Shown here: one piece after another, positions 1-8,639 of the stretch
Layout of the letters: every line of letters begins with the position of its first letter
Position numbering within the stretch: position 1 is the first letter of the stretch
NCBI GenBank assembly: GCA_949289295.1
Contig: CASENM010000041.1
Span: 1 to 64,000 of the forward strand
Direction of reading: 5' to 3'
From: an uncultured Bacteroides sp.
GTDB lineage: Bacteria; Bacteroidota; Bacteroidia; Bacteroidales; Bacteroidaceae
Length of the DNA: 64,000 nucleotides
Made by a program: the position numbers and the translations under genes
Notes under the pieces: generated by a model
The model's input: only the letters and a program-made list of their open reading frames with translations
What the model was told of the DNA's origin: nothing
Databases searched by the model: none

Positions 1-222
1 TGAACTTACTTCGGTCAAGAAACTTGGCTAATTGGGCAAAAATATATGGGTCTTTATGCATAACGGCTTGAAAATTACCACAAAAGTAAATTCAAATCCG
101 TTCTCTCCAAAACTGATTATAACAAATTGAATTTCAATAATCTCAAAGAACTCCTATGATTTTTTAGTGGACACTAATGATAGAATATATATTGTCAGTC
201 AATCTATCCGTCATCCTGTAGA
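1..222. other. No gene seen (downstream of upxY)
   Basis: This AT-rich stretch lies just downstream of the leftward upxY gene. I see no credible reading frame or hairpin terminator in it. It probably belongs to the leader or intergenic part of a polysaccharide operon that continues to the left of the window. Confidence 0.4.
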
Positions 223-915
223 TTATATTTTCATCAAGAAATCACTCGGTATATATGCGGTTACGAAAGTGCCCAATCCCTTTATGTCGAGTGCCACACG
301 TTGTTGTCCTGCCGCCCTCACGACTTTCCCGACAACTCCCGCAAAATCTCCTGCCGTTATTTTAACGAGTTCACCGCTCTTGTAATGGCAACGTTCTTTC
401 GGCAGCATCATGACATGTCCGCTAAGAACACTTGTCGCTTTGATGAAATTTTCCATCTCATTGTCGGGGACTGTTACCGGGGGATTTAATCCTGTTGAAG
501 ATTCTTTCGGTTGTGTCTTGTCCACATAATATTTCAGATAAGAAGCGGTGGGCGCCGGCTCTTTCACAAATCCGGAAGCCTGTTTGCGGGTCATGTAGGC
601 AAAGATAATGTTGGGGATGAGAGGCTCTTGTACGCGCTTCTTCTTTCCTCTTGTTTCTTTGAGGGTGGAATGCATTGGCATATAAATCCGTACGCCTTCC
701 TTCTTGAGTTCTTCACACGCCGTTTCAGTCCTGCCGTAGGTGGCGCGTAATATAAACCATTGCTTGTCTTGCGGAGGCGCAAAGCTCGAGGACACCCCTT
801 CCGGAAGATTGTGTTTTTCAGGGGAGGCCGCAGGAGGCAAATCCGGCGCAGGAGGATTATACTCGCCTCGTCGAGTGTCCACATTAGGCAATGTGTTCAT
901 TTCGGTCGTGTGCAT
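223..915 (-). CDS. UpxY family transcription antiterminator (NusG-like)
   Basis: Specialised NusG paralogue of the UpxY type, which lets RNA polymerase read through the leader of a capsule operon. The 230-residue protein has a Pro-rich N-terminal extension of about 50 residues. An NGN-like domain follows (WFILRATYGR near residue 52; IYMPMHSTLKE), and a C-terminal KOW-like segment (KITAGDFAGVVGKV) closes it. The start at 915 gives MHTTEMN; a second ATG at 900 is equally possible, and neither has a clear ribosome site. The gene points out of the window, so its target operon should lie to the left. It is not closely similar by eye to the other UpxY at 24547. The family call is strong; the target locus is inferred. 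Confidence 0.88.
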   Translation of the reverse strand: MHTTEMNTLPNVDTRRGEYNPPAPDLPPAASPEKHNLPEGVSSSFAPPQDKQWFILRATYGRTETACEELKKEGVRIYMPMHSTLKETRGKKKRVQEPLIPNIIFAYMTRKQASGFVKEPAPTASYLKYYVDKTQPKESSTGLNPPVTVPDNEMENFIKATSVLSGHVMMLPKERCHYKSGELVKITAGDFAGVVGKVVRAAGQQRVALDIKGLGTFVTAYIPSDFLMKI

Positions 916-938
916 TTGTCAAGGATAAATGCGTTTTC

Positions 939-946
939 CAAAACTA
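939..946 (-). promoter_or_regulatory. Putative -7 box for upxY
   Basis: On the minus strand this reads TAGTTTTG, a match to the Bacteroidota -7 consensus TAnnTTTG, 24 bp before the upxY start at 915. I see no good -33 TTTG partner, so the promoter call is weak. Confidence 0.4.
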
Positions 947-1108
947 CAGATTATTTTTCCTGTTGGATTCGGTGGGTTCAGGTATTTTTTTACCCATTTC
1001 CAAATTTAATCTTTTTTATCCTTTGGACGGTTTCTCGGACTGGCTCCGGACGGGCCGGCAGATGGTATTCAGGGTGGGGCTGCGGGCATGGTTTTGCTGC
1101 ATGGGGAA

Positions 1109-1166
1109 AACGCTTCGGCGTTCTGGCCAGAACGTTTCGGCGTTTTAATCGAAACGCTTCGGCGTT
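1109..1166. repeat. Three 14-bp UUCG-loop hairpins at 22-bp period
   Basis: AACGCTTCGGCGTT (1109-1122), AACGTTTCGGCGTT (1131-1144) and AACGCTTCGGCGTT (1153-1166) repeat with an exact 22-bp period and 8-bp spacers. Each unit folds to a 5-bp stem closed by a TTCG tetraloop. A further hairpin, GAAGTTA/TAACTTC, follows at 1168-1191. The same unit and period recur at 61575-61610. The rest of the 916-1306 gap holds only the promoter elements listed here. Confidence 0.85.
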
Positions 1167-1256
1167 TGAAGTTAGCGTGCCGTTTAACTTCTATTCCGGA
1201 AAATGTGTCCGCTGTCAAATCTGTGCATTTCCTTCGCGGGTCTCACATATTTTCCT

Positions 1257-1264
1257 TAATTTTG
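1257..1264 (+). promoter_or_regulatory. Putative -7 box for EEP lipoprotein
   Basis: TAATTTTG matches the TAnnTTTG consensus and lies 42 bp before the ATG at 1307. An AGGAGGAGA ribosome site (AGGAGG-type, strong for this phylum) sits just before that ATG. No clear -33 TTTG was found. Confidence 0.5.
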
Positions 1265-1306
1265 TATCCGGCAAAAAAATGTAACTATTAACACAGGAGG
1301 AGAAAT

Positions 1307-2062
1307 ATGAAAAAACGATTTTGGATAGGCATGGCCGGTGCATTGTGCATGGGATGCCTGGGGGCCTGCCAGCCGGAGGTGAAGGAAGCACGTCTGATGA
1401 GCTATAATGTAAGGAACGGATGCGGAATAGACGATTCGACCGACTATGCACGTACGGCGGGTGTCATTCTGAAAGAAAATCCGGATGTGGTGGCTGTGCA
1501 GGAACTCGACAGCGTGACTGCACGCAGCAAGGGGGTATATGTGTTGGGGGAACTGGCCCGGCAGACTGGTATGCATGCCACGTACGCTCCGGCCATTGAC
1601 TTCGACGGGGGGAAATATGGTATCGGCATCCTGTCGAAAGAACAGCCCGTAAACGTATATCGCAGGGCGTTGCCCGGACGTGAGGAGGCACGTACGATGC
1701 TGGTGACGGAATTCAAGGACTATGTGTATGTGTGCGTGCATCTTTCGCTGACAGATGAGGACAGGGAAGCGTCATTGCCGATAATCAAGGAGGAGACTGC
1801 GCGGTTCGCGAAGCCGGTCTTCATAGCCGGTGACTGGAATGACACTCCGGAATCTTCTTTCCTGAAGGACATTCAGAACGACTTTACTATACTGACTGAC
1901 ATGTCGCTGCCTACATTCCCGGCAAATGAACCGGACAGCACGCTCGATTATATTGCCGTGAACCGTGCGGTGGATGTGAAGGAACGTCAGTCGCATGTGA
2001 CGGATGCCCCGCAGCAATCAGACCATCGGCCGGTGGTGGCGGTGGTGAAATGGACAGAATGA
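1307..2062 (+). CDS. Endonuclease/exonuclease/phosphatase family lipoprotein
   Basis: Secreted lipoprotein of the EEP (DNase I-like, metal-dependent phosphoesterase) superfamily, 251 residues. It has a signal peptide with lipobox LGAC (Cys21). The family motifs appear in order: SYNVRNG near 32-38, the metal-binding Glu in VQELDS (Glu67), the catalytic-type His144 in VHLS, GDWND (Asp176, Asn178) and the terminal SDHRP (Asp239-His240). All key residues are present, so it is probably active. The substrate cannot be told from sequence: family members cut nucleic acids, phospholipids or sugar phosphates. Its end overlaps the longest frame of the next gene, suggesting co-transcription with the alcohol dehydrogenase. 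The ATG at 1307 follows a strong AGGAGGAG site. Confidence 0.85.
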   Translation: MKKRFWIGMAGALCMGCLGACQPEVKEARLMSYNVRNGCGIDDSTDYARTAGVILKENPDVVAVQELDSVTARSKGVYVLGELARQTGMHATYAPAIDFDGGKYGIGILSKEQPVNVYRRALPGREEARTMLVTEFKDYVYVCVHLSLTDEDREASLPIIKEETARFAKPVFIAGDWNDTPESSFLKDIQNDFTILTDMSLPTFPANEPDSTLDYIAVNRAVDVKERQSHVTDAPQQSDHRPVVAVVKWTE

Positions 2063-2082
2063 ATCCGGACGGGAGAGGGATT

Positions 2083-3120
2083 ATGAAGGCGTATACTTAT
2101 ATTGAAAAGGGACGGTTTGGGTGGACTGAGAAGCCGAAGCCGGCATTGGAGAATCCGCATGATGCCATTGTGCGTGTCACGTTGGGAAGCATTTGTACGA
2201 GCGACCTGCATATCAAGCATGGAAGTGTGCCGCGTGCGGTGCCCGGAATCACCGTCGGACATGAGATGGTAGGCGTTGTGGAGCAGGTCGGGAAAGAAGT
2301 CAGGACGGTCCGTCCGGGCGACCGGGTGACGGTGAATGTGGAAACATTCTGCGGCGAATGCTTTTTCTGCCGCCACGGCTATGTGAACAACTGTACCGAC
2401 CCTGACGGCGGATGGGCGTTGGGATGCCGCATTGACGGCGGACAGACCGAATATGTGCGTGTGCCTTTTGCCGACCAGGGTCTGGACCGCATCCCCGATT
2501 CGGTGACCGACGAACAGGCCTTGTTCGTGGGCGATGTGCTGGCCACGGGCTTCTGGGCTGCCCGGATTTCCGAAATCAGGGAAGAGGATACGGTGCTTGT
2601 TCTCGGAGCGGGACCGACAGGTATCTGTACACTGCTCTGCGTGATGCTGAAGCGCCCCAGACAAATCATCGTCTGTGAGAAGTCGCTGGAAAGAATCCGT
2701 TTTGTGAGAGAGCATTATCCGGACGTGTGTGTCGTGGAGCCGGAACATTGCAGGGAGTTCGTGATGGCCCGCAGTGAGCATGGCGGTGCGGATGTGGTGT
2801 TGGAAGTGGCGGGTACGGATGACACCTTCCGTATGGCATGGGAGTGCGCCCGCCCCAATGCGACGGTCACGGTTGTCGCGCTCTACGACCGCCCGCAAGT
2901 GTTGCCTCTGCCTGACATGTATGGCAAGAATCTGACGTTCAAGACGGGTGGGGTAGACGGATGCGACTGTGCAGAGATTCTTCGTCTGATAGAGGAAGGA
3001 AAGATAGACACCACTCCGCTGATTACCCATCGTTTCCCGCTGGAAAGGATAGAAGAGGCCTATCATATCTTCGAGAACAAGCTCGACGGAGTCATCAAGG
3101 TGGCAATTGAAAATAAGTGA
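2083..3120 (+). CDS. Zinc-dependent alcohol dehydrogenase
   Basis: Medium-chain NAD(P)-dependent alcohol dehydrogenase, 345 residues from the ATG at 2083, which follows GGGAGAGGG. An upstream ATG at 2050 would add 11 residues of non-family sequence and overlap the previous gene. Catalytic zinc ligands are Cys38 and His60-Glu61 (GHE motif). The structural zinc site has four cysteines, at 90, 93, 96 and 104. The Rossmann motif GAGPTG follows in the middle. The pattern resembles NADP-dependent isopropanol or sorbitol/threonine dehydrogenase-like enzymes; the actual substrate is not determinable. It is probably co-transcribed with the EEP lipoprotein and ends at a strong hairpin terminator. Confidence 0.87.
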   Translation: MKAYTYIEKGRFGWTEKPKPALENPHDAIVRVTLGSICTSDLHIKHGSVPRAVPGITVGHEMVGVVEQVGKEVRTVRPGDRVTVNVETFCGECFFCRHGYVNNCTDPDGGWALGCRIDGGQTEYVRVPFADQGLDRIPDSVTDEQALFVGDVLATGFWAARISEIREEDTVLVLGAGPTGICTLLCVMLKRPRQIIVCEKSLERIRFVREHYPDVCVVEPEHCREFVMARSEHGGADVVLEVAGTDDTFRMAWECARPNATVTVVALYDRPQVLPLPDMYGKNLTFKTGGVDGCDCAEILRLIEEGKIDTTPLITHRFPLERIEEAYHIFENKLDGVIKVAIENK

Positions 3121-3147
3121 AGCCGGACGGGCGGAGGAGAAAGACGG

Positions 3148-3224
3148 AAAGAGTCCGGAAAAGCCGGGATGAGACCACATTCCTGTGTGGAGCAGAATGG
3201 TCCGCCGGTTTTTCCGGACTCTTT
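3148..3224. terminator. Bidirectional terminator between convergent genes
   Basis: A long hairpin: the 15-bp arm at 3148-3162 (AAAGAGTCCGGAAAA) pairs perfectly with 3210-3224, extended by a G-T pair and a CCGG/CCGG inner arm. A-rich and T-rich ends on both sides suit termination of both the dehydrogenase (plus) and the sulfatase (minus). Confidence 0.85.
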
Positions 3225-3237
3225 TATGTGATGTCTT

Positions 3238-4692
3238 CTAGTTCTTCTTGCTTTCTTCCGGCAGCAGCGGCCAGTTGGAATCGGGAGTGTGAGCCTGGTC
3301 CATGATTGCTTTCAGTTCTTCCGCCTTCTCCGGATACTGTCCGATGACATTGTGACGTTCGGAAGGGTCTGAAGCCAGGTTGTAAAGCTCATAAGTGGAC
3401 TTGTCGGTGCGTACATTCAGGTGGATCAGTTTCCACGGCCCTTTACGTACGGCCTGCCGTCCGTTCATTTCCTGGAATTCGAAGTACAGGTAGTCATGTT
3501 CCTTCTGTCCCTTCCGGTTCTCGAGCAGCGGCAGCAGACTGACTCCGTCGGCTTCTGGCTGTTTGGCTTTTGGGGAAGTGATTTCCTTGAATGTAGGCAT
3601 GAGATCCCAGAACGAACACATGAAATCGGTTTCCGTACCTGCTTCTACGTGGCCCGGCCACGACACAATCATCGGCACGCGGATTCCGCCCTCGTAGAGG
3701 TCGCGTTTATATCCCCGGTAGATGCTGTTGCTGTTGAAGAAGTCAGGGTCCGCCCCTCCTTCCTGATGAGGGCCGTTGTCGCTGGAGAAAATGATGAGCG
3801 TATTGTCAAGCAGTCCTTTTTCTTTGAGCTTCTGCACGATTTGTCCCACATATACGTCGAGTCTGTAGATCATTGCCGCAAAAGTGGCATGCGGATAGAA
3901 CTGGGAGCAGTAGCCTCCTTTGCGGAAAGCCGGATTGCCGGGTTCCGTTCCCCTGAAAGGAGTTTCCGGATACATTCCGCGGAATTTGCGGATGATGCTG
4001 TCTTCCGGTACAATCAGTTCGGCATGGGGAAGGATTGTGGGATACCACATGAAGAAAGGTTCGTCGGGGTTCATGCGGTCCAGATATTCCAGTGCCTTCC
4101 GGTGGATAAGGTCCTGCGAATAGGTGCCTTGGCCGTACTGCACATTCAAGTTGTTGTCGGTGAGTTCCACGCGCTTGTCGTTGTCCCACAGGTGGTCGGG
4201 ATAATAGCTGTGGGCAAGCAGCTGGCAGTTGTATCCGAAAAAGGTGTCGCAGCCCTGGTTCTGCGGGTCGCCGGTAGATCCGATGAACCCCAGTCCCCAT
4301 TTCCCGAAAGCGGAAGTCTTGTACCCCGCCTCTTTCATCACTTCAAAAATGGTATATGCATCATCCGGCAGCGGGAACTGCCCTTCCGGCTGAAGCTCGA
4401 GATTGCCGCGTACGGGTGTATGTCCGCTGTGTGTGCCCGTAAGCAGACACGAGCGTGAAGGGGCGCTTACGGTAGTGCCGGAATAGCATTGCGTGAAGCG
4501 CATGCCGTTTTGGGCCAGCCGGTCAATATTGGGAGTCATGAACTTTTCTTGTCCGTAGCAGCTCAAATCACCGTAACCGAGGTCGTCTGCCAGAATGAAG
4601 ACAATGTTCGGCTTTTGTCCTTTGCCGTTCTGGGCGTGGAGAAAAGGGGTGGCCAGAAGAAGTCCGGCCGAGAATAGAATGGTTTGTTTCAT
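3238..4692 (-). CDS. Ser-type sulfatase (arylsulfatase family)
   Basis: Periplasmic or surface sulfatase of the formylglycine-dependent type, 484 residues, with a signal peptide ending near HAQ (residues 1-21). The metal-binding ILADDLGYGD stands at 33-42. The active-site signature is SAPSR, with Ser76 in the formylglycine position rather than Cys, so maturation would need the radical-SAM enzyme anSME, which is not in this window. A second metal motif, SSDNGPHQ, follows later. Substrates in this family are sulfated glycans or glycosaminoglycans. Unusually, no SusC/SusD pair or glycoside hydrolase is adjacent, so the substrate cannot be inferred from context. Confidence 0.9.
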   Translation of the reverse strand: MKQTILFSAGLLLATPFLHAQNGKGQKPNIVFILADDLGYGDLSCYGQEKFMTPNIDRLAQNGMRFTQCYSGTTVSAPSRSCLLTGTHSGHTPVRGNLELQPEGQFPLPDDAYTIFEVMKEAGYKTSAFGKWGLGFIGSTGDPQNQGCDTFFGYNCQLLAHSYYPDHLWDNDKRVELTDNNLNVQYGQGTYSQDLIHRKALEYLDRMNPDEPFFMWYPTILPHAELIVPEDSIIRKFRGMYPETPFRGTEPGNPAFRKGGYCSQFYPHATFAAMIYRLDVYVGQIVQKLKEKGLLDNTLIIFSSDNGPHQEGGADPDFFNSNSIYRGYKRDLYEGGIRVPMIVSWPGHVEAGTETDFMCSFWDLMPTFKEITSPKAKQPEADGVSLLPLLENRKGQKEHDYLYFEFQEMNGRQAVRKGPWKLIHLNVRTDKSTYELYNLASDPSERHNVIGQYPEKAEELKAIMDQAHTPDSNWPLLPEESKKN

Positions 4693-4723
4693 GGTAATGG
4701 TGTGTTTTTGTTATATCCGGTTA

Positions 4724-4731
4724 CAAAGTTA
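4724..4731 (-). promoter_or_regulatory. Putative -7 box for the sulfatase
   Basis: Read on the minus strand this is TAACTTTG, matching TAnnTTTG, 32 bp upstream of the sulfatase ATG. The -33 region is only T-rich. Confidence 0.5.
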
Positions 4732-4852
4732 TATTTTTTGTCGGGAAAAAGAAATCTGTATGCTTTTTTCCGGTTGTCGGGGCGGTTCCCAATAATTGTT
4801 AATGCATGAAATATTTTCTACTGGAAATTATTGTTGAAATGATTTGAATATT

Positions 4853-4860
4853 TATATTTG
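4853..4860 (+). promoter_or_regulatory. Putative promoter for the flavoprotein/MarR operon
   Basis: TATATTTG matches the -7 consensus and lies 48 bp before the ATG at 4909. A TTGTTG stretch at 4831-4836 lies near the expected -33 position. Confidence 0.5.
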
Positions 4861-4908
4861 CAAAAGTTTCTATTGGAAAATAATAATCATGATATAAAGT
4901 GCAGTAAT

Positions 4909-7374
4909 ATGAAAATCATCATTGTAGGAGGAGTTGCGGGAGGGGCTACAGCGGCTGCCCGTATCCGGAGAAATACGGAAAAGGCGGAAATCATACTGTT
5001 TGAGAAAGGCGCATATATCTCGTATGCCAACTGTGGCCTGCCTTATTATATAGGAGGGGTCATCGAAGAGCGCGAGCGGCTTTTCGTGCAAACTCCGGAG
5101 GCTTTCGGAAAACGTTTCCGCATCGATGTGCGTACGCTTTCGGAGGTGATTGCCGTCGATGTAAAGCGGAAAGAGGTGACCGTACGGACTGCCGGCGGGG
5201 ATACTTACAGGGAAAGTTACGACAAACTGTTGCTTTCGCCGGGTGCTTCGCCTGTACGTCCTCCGCTGAAAGGGATTGGTTCGGAAGGTATCTTTACACT
5301 CCGTAACGTGGACGATACGGACCGTATCAAGCGGTATCTGGACGAAAGGCGGGTGAAGCGTGCCGCAGTTGTCGGAGGAGGGTTTATCGGACTGGAGATG
5401 GCGGAGAATCTGGTTCACGCAGGCGTGGATGTCTCGGTCGTGGAGATGGCGGACCAGGTGATGGGGCCCGTCGACTATTCTATGGCTTCGCTGGTACACG
5501 AACATCTGCTGCAGAAAGGTGTCAAGCTTTATCTGGGGCAGGCGGTGGAGGAATTCGCGCGGACGGATTCGGGGCTTGTCGTGACATTCAAGTCGGGCAT
5601 TCGTCTGCAGGTGGACATGGTGATTCTTTCCATTGGCGTGCGTGCTGAGACGCGTCTGGCTTCGGAGGCGGGATTGAAGCTGGGTGAGATGAAGGGCATT
5701 TATGTGAACGAATATTTGCAGACTTCCGACAAGGATGTATATGCGGTAGGTGATGCGATAGAGTTTCCGCATCCGGTTACGGGCAAGCCGTGGCTGAATT
5801 TTCTGGCCGGTCCGGCAAACAGGCAGGCACGTATCGTGGCAGACAATATGGTCTTCGGCAATCGGGTGAGATATGAAGGTTCCATCGGCACGTCGATAGC
5901 CAAGGTGTTCGACCTTACGGTGGCTTCTGCCGGGCTTCCTGCCAAGCGACTGAAGCAGATGGGCATCGACTTCCTCACTTCCACGACACATTCTGCCTCC
6001 CATGCCGGTTATTATCCGGGCGCTTTGCAGATGGCCGTCAAAATCACATTCTCTCCGGTCGACGGGCGGCTTTACGGGGCGCAGATTGTAGGTTACAGTG
6101 GGGTTGACAAGCGGATAGACGAGTTTGCCTGGGTTATCAAGCAGGGCGGAACGGTGTACGACCTGACGCGGCTTGAACATGCTTATGCTCCTCCGTTCTC
6201 TTCGGCCAAAGACCCGGTTGCCATAGCGGGCTATGTGGCGGGGAATATATTGAGCGGAAAGATGACGCCTCTCTATTGGCGTGAGTTGAAGGAGGCCGAT
6301 CTGAGTCGGGTTACCTTAGTGGACGTGCGTACCGCCGACGAATTTGAGTTGGGGGCCATTCCGGGTGCCGTCAATTGGCCGCTTGATGAGTTGAGGGAAC
6401 ATCTGGACGCTATTCCTCGCGACAAGCCTGTGTGGGTTTATTGCGGCATAGGATTGCGCGGGTATCTGGCCAGCAATATCTTGAAAGAAAACGGGTTTGA
6501 GAACGTACGTAATCTGATAGGGGGTGTCAAGACTTATAAGGCGGCAACCGCCCCGGCAGGCATACCCGCTGAAGCGGAGAGCTGTGTGCCGGCGACGGGA
6601 GGTCGGGCCGGATGCACCTGCACAGCGGGCGACGGGGCCGAGCCGGAAGTGGTGAAGGTCAACGCGTGCGGAGTGCAATGTCCCGGCCCTATACTGAAAC
6701 TGAAAAAAGGGATAGAATCTCTGCAGCCCGGTCAATGCCTGGAGGTGAGCGCGACCGATGCCGGATTTCCGCGCGATGCGGAATCGTGGTGCCGCACTAC
6801 CGGCAACCGTTTCCTCTCTAAAACGGAAGAAAACGGTGTGTACCGTGTGCGTGTAATCAAGGAAGAATCCGGTTCCAGACCGGCGGCGTCACCGGCCGGC
6901 GGAGGTAGAGACAAGACTTTTATCCTCTTCAGCGATGACCTCGACAAGGCTTTGGCCACTTTTGTCCTGGCAAATGGAGCGGCGGCGGCCGGTGGAAAAG
7001 TCACAATTTTCTTTACGTTCTGGGGGCTGAACGCCATCAAGAAGGAACGGAAGCCGGCGGTGAAGAAAGATTTCTTCGGCAAGATGTTCGGGATGATGCT
7101 TCCGTCTGATTCGCGGAAACTGAAGCTTTCCAAAATGAATATGGGGGGCATTGGCGCGAAGATGATGCGCAGCCTGATGAAGCGGAAAGGGGTGGATTCG
7201 CTTGAATCGCTCCGCCGGCAAGCCATCGACAATGGGGTGGAGTTCATCGCTTGCCAGATGTCGATGGATGTGATGGGGATAAAGCGTGAAGAACTGATTG
7301 ACGGTGTGAGCATTGGCGGTGTGGCCACCTATATGGACCGTGCGGACGGGGCGAATGTAAACTTGTTTATCTGA
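4909..7374 (+). CDS. CoA-disulfide-reductase-like flavoprotein fused to rhodanese, TusA and DsrE domains
   Basis: An 821-residue multidomain sulfur-transfer protein. Residues 1-445 form a pyridine-nucleotide disulfide oxidoreductase of the CoADR/NADH-oxidase (Npsr) type: FAD motif VGGVAGGATAAA at 6-17, redox Cys42 in YANCGLPYY, and a second Rossmann motif VVGGGFIGLEMAE. A rhodanese domain follows at about 460-545 (VDVRTADEF, then active Cys512 in YCGIGLRG). Next is a TusA-like domain with CPGP (Cys591), then a DsrE-like domain from about 669 to the end. The family handles persulfides and polysulfides. The start at 4909 begins the FAD motif; upstream residues in the open frame are not family-like. 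It is probably cytoplasmic. The MarR gene follows after 4 bp. Confidence 0.88.
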   Translation: MKIIIVGGVAGGATAAARIRRNTEKAEIILFEKGAYISYANCGLPYYIGGVIEERERLFVQTPEAFGKRFRIDVRTLSEVIAVDVKRKEVTVRTAGGDTYRESYDKLLLSPGASPVRPPLKGIGSEGIFTLRNVDDTDRIKRYLDERRVKRAAVVGGGFIGLEMAENLVHAGVDVSVVEMADQVMGPVDYSMASLVHEHLLQKGVKLYLGQAVEEFARTDSGLVVTFKSGIRLQVDMVILSIGVRAETRLASEAGLKLGEMKGIYVNEYLQTSDKDVYAVGDAIEFPHPVTGKPWLNFLAGPANRQARIVADNMVFGNRVRYEGSIGTSIAKVFDLTVASAGLPAKRLKQMGIDFLTSTTHSASHAGYYPGALQMAVKITFSPVDGRLYGAQIVGYSGVDKRIDEFAWVIKQGGTVYDLTRLEHAYAPPFSSAKDPVAIAGYVAGNILSGKMTPLYWRELKEADLSRVTLVDVRTADEFELGAIPGAVNWPLDELREHLDAIPRDKPVWVYCGIGLRGYLASNILKENGFENVRNLIGGVKTYKAATAPAGIPAEAESCVPATGGRAGCTCTAGDGAEPEVVKVNACGVQCPGPILKLKKGIESLQPGQCLEVSATDAGFPRDAESWCRTTGNRFLSKTEENGVYRVRVIKEESGSRPAASPAGGGRDKTFILFSDDLDKALATFVLANGAAAAGGKVTIFFTFWGLNAIKKERKPAVKKDFFGKMFGMMLPSDSRKLKLSKMNMGGIGAKMMRSLMKRKGVDSLESLRRQAIDNGVEFIACQMSMDVMGIKREELIDGVSIGGVATYMDRADGANVNLFI

Positions 7375-7378
7375 CAAT

Positions 7379-7744
7379 ATGGAGAAGATACAGTGTATAT
7401 GCAGGATGAGAGACCTGATGAAGGCTCTCTACGAACTGGAAAGCCAGCTGGAAGAAACTTATGGAATGACGCTCAATGAGGCTATGGTCATGTGCAGTGT
7501 GGGAGGGGAGACCATATCGGCCGGAGACATTATCTCCCGCACGGGAATGACCTCGTCGCATGTCTCGAAAGTCATCCGTTCAGCGGAAGATAAGGGCTTC
7601 CTTTCCCGCAGGTTGGGGGAGCACGACAAGCGTCAGATGTTTTTTGTGTTGACCCGGAAGGGGAAAAACCGTCTGGAACGTCTTAAAGAGCAAGGGATAA
7701 ATGTCCCTGAATGGTTGGTGCCTTTGTTTGAGGGGCGGGAGTGA
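7379..7744 (+). CDS. MarR family transcriptional regulator
   Basis: A 121-residue winged-helix DNA-binding protein. The helix-turn-helix runs through SAGDIISRTGMTSSHVSKVI, followed by the MarR wing signature RRLGEHDKRQMFFVLTRKG. It begins 4 bp after the flavoprotein stop, so it is translated from the same message and most likely senses a thiol, persulfide or oxidant signal for that operon. Cysteines at the N-terminus (CICRMRD) and in VMCSVGGE could serve as redox sensors, which is inference. No operator palindrome was identified upstream of 4909. Confidence 0.82.
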   Translation: MEKIQCICRMRDLMKALYELESQLEETYGMTLNEAMVMCSVGGETISAGDIISRTGMTSSHVSKVIRSAEDKGFLSRRLGEHDKRQMFFVLTRKGKNRLERLKEQGINVPEWLVPLFEGRE

Positions 7745-7829
7745 TGGTTTTTTCATCATTTTTCTGTTTCTTTGCAGCCGTAAACTTGAACAGGTTTTGA
7801 CAGATAGACATCTTAACCAAATTAATTAA

Positions 7830-8639
7830 ATGCAGAAAATGAAAAATGTAAATCGAATGAAAGGACTGTGCCTGGCTGCCCTTGCAGCCACGGCCATGTC
7901 ATCGTGTGCCCCTGAAAATGAGTGGAAACTGGTCTGGGAAGAGAATTTTGACTCTGCAGCCATCGACACGGCGGTATGGAGCAAGACGGAGCGTGGAACG
8001 GCCGACTGGAACGACACTCAATCGCACGACGAACGGTGTTTCGGCTTTCGCGACGGGAAACTGATTCTGCGCGGAATCGTGAATGACAATCTTGAGGCCG
8101 ACTCTGCACAGCATCTGACCGGCGGAATCTGGACAAAGGGAAAGAAAGCGTTTGCGCCGGGCAGAATTGAGGTAAGGGCCAAACTGAACGCGGCTCGCGG
8201 AGCATGGCCCGCCATCTGGCTGTTGCCTTTCGACGAGAAGGTGAAATGGCCGAACGGGGGAGAAATTGACATTATGGAACGTCTGAACCATGACACGGTT
8301 GTATACCAGACTTCACATTCTTATTATACCCATATTCTGGGCAAGAAGAACGAACCGCAGAATTTCAGTACCATCGCAATCAATCCGGATGAATTCAACA
8401 CGTATGGGGTGGACATGTATCCGGACAGTCTGGTCTTTCATGTAAACGGGGTGCGGAACTTTGCCTATCCTCGCCGTGCGGAACTGCCTGATTCCCTCAG
8501 CCAGTTTCCCTATTATCAGCCAATGTATCTGCTGATTGACATGCAGCTTGGCGGTGCATGGGTGGGAGAGGTGGACTCTACGGAACTGCCTGTGGAAATG
8601 GAAGTGGACTGGGTACGCCATTATGTGAAGTCGGAATAG
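7830..8639 (+). CDS. Glycoside hydrolase family 16 lipoprotein
   Basis: Secreted beta-glucanase-like lipoprotein, 269 residues, with a signal peptide and lipobox-like SSC (Cys26). The GH16 catalytic motif GGEIDIME gives nucleophile Glu145, Asp147 and acid/base Glu150. It is preceded by the substrate-cleft segment GAWPAIWLLP and followed by the family C-terminal MQLGGAW and EVDWVRHY. GH16 enzymes cut beta-1,3(1,4)-glucans, agar/porphyran-type galactans and related polymers. The sequence alone does not tell which, and no polysaccharide-utilisation partners flank it. ATG 7830 is chosen; starts at 7839 and 7857 would keep the signal peptide. The stop abuts the convergent methyltransferase gene with no gap. 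Confidence 0.88.
   Translation: MQKMKNVNRMKGLCLAALAATAMSSCAPENEWKLVWEENFDSAAIDTAVWSKTERGTADWNDTQSHDERCFGFRDGKLILRGIVNDNLEADSAQHLTGGIWTKGKKAFAPGRIEVRAKLNAARGAWPAIWLLPFDEKVKWPNGGEIDIMERLNHDTVVYQTSHSYYTHILGKKNEPQNFSTIAINPDEFNTYGVDMYPDSLVFHVNGVRNFAYPRRAELPDSLSQFPYYQPMYLLIDMQLGGAWVGEVDSTELPVEMEVDWVRHYVKSE

Noticed and set aside
3421..4458. 345-residue open frame antisense to the sulfatase
   Set aside because: The sulfatase strand carries signal peptide and active site; the other frame is a GC-codon shadow.
4870..6180. 436-residue minus-strand open frame
   Set aside because: It overlaps the multidomain flavoprotein and has a His/Arg-rich shadow composition.
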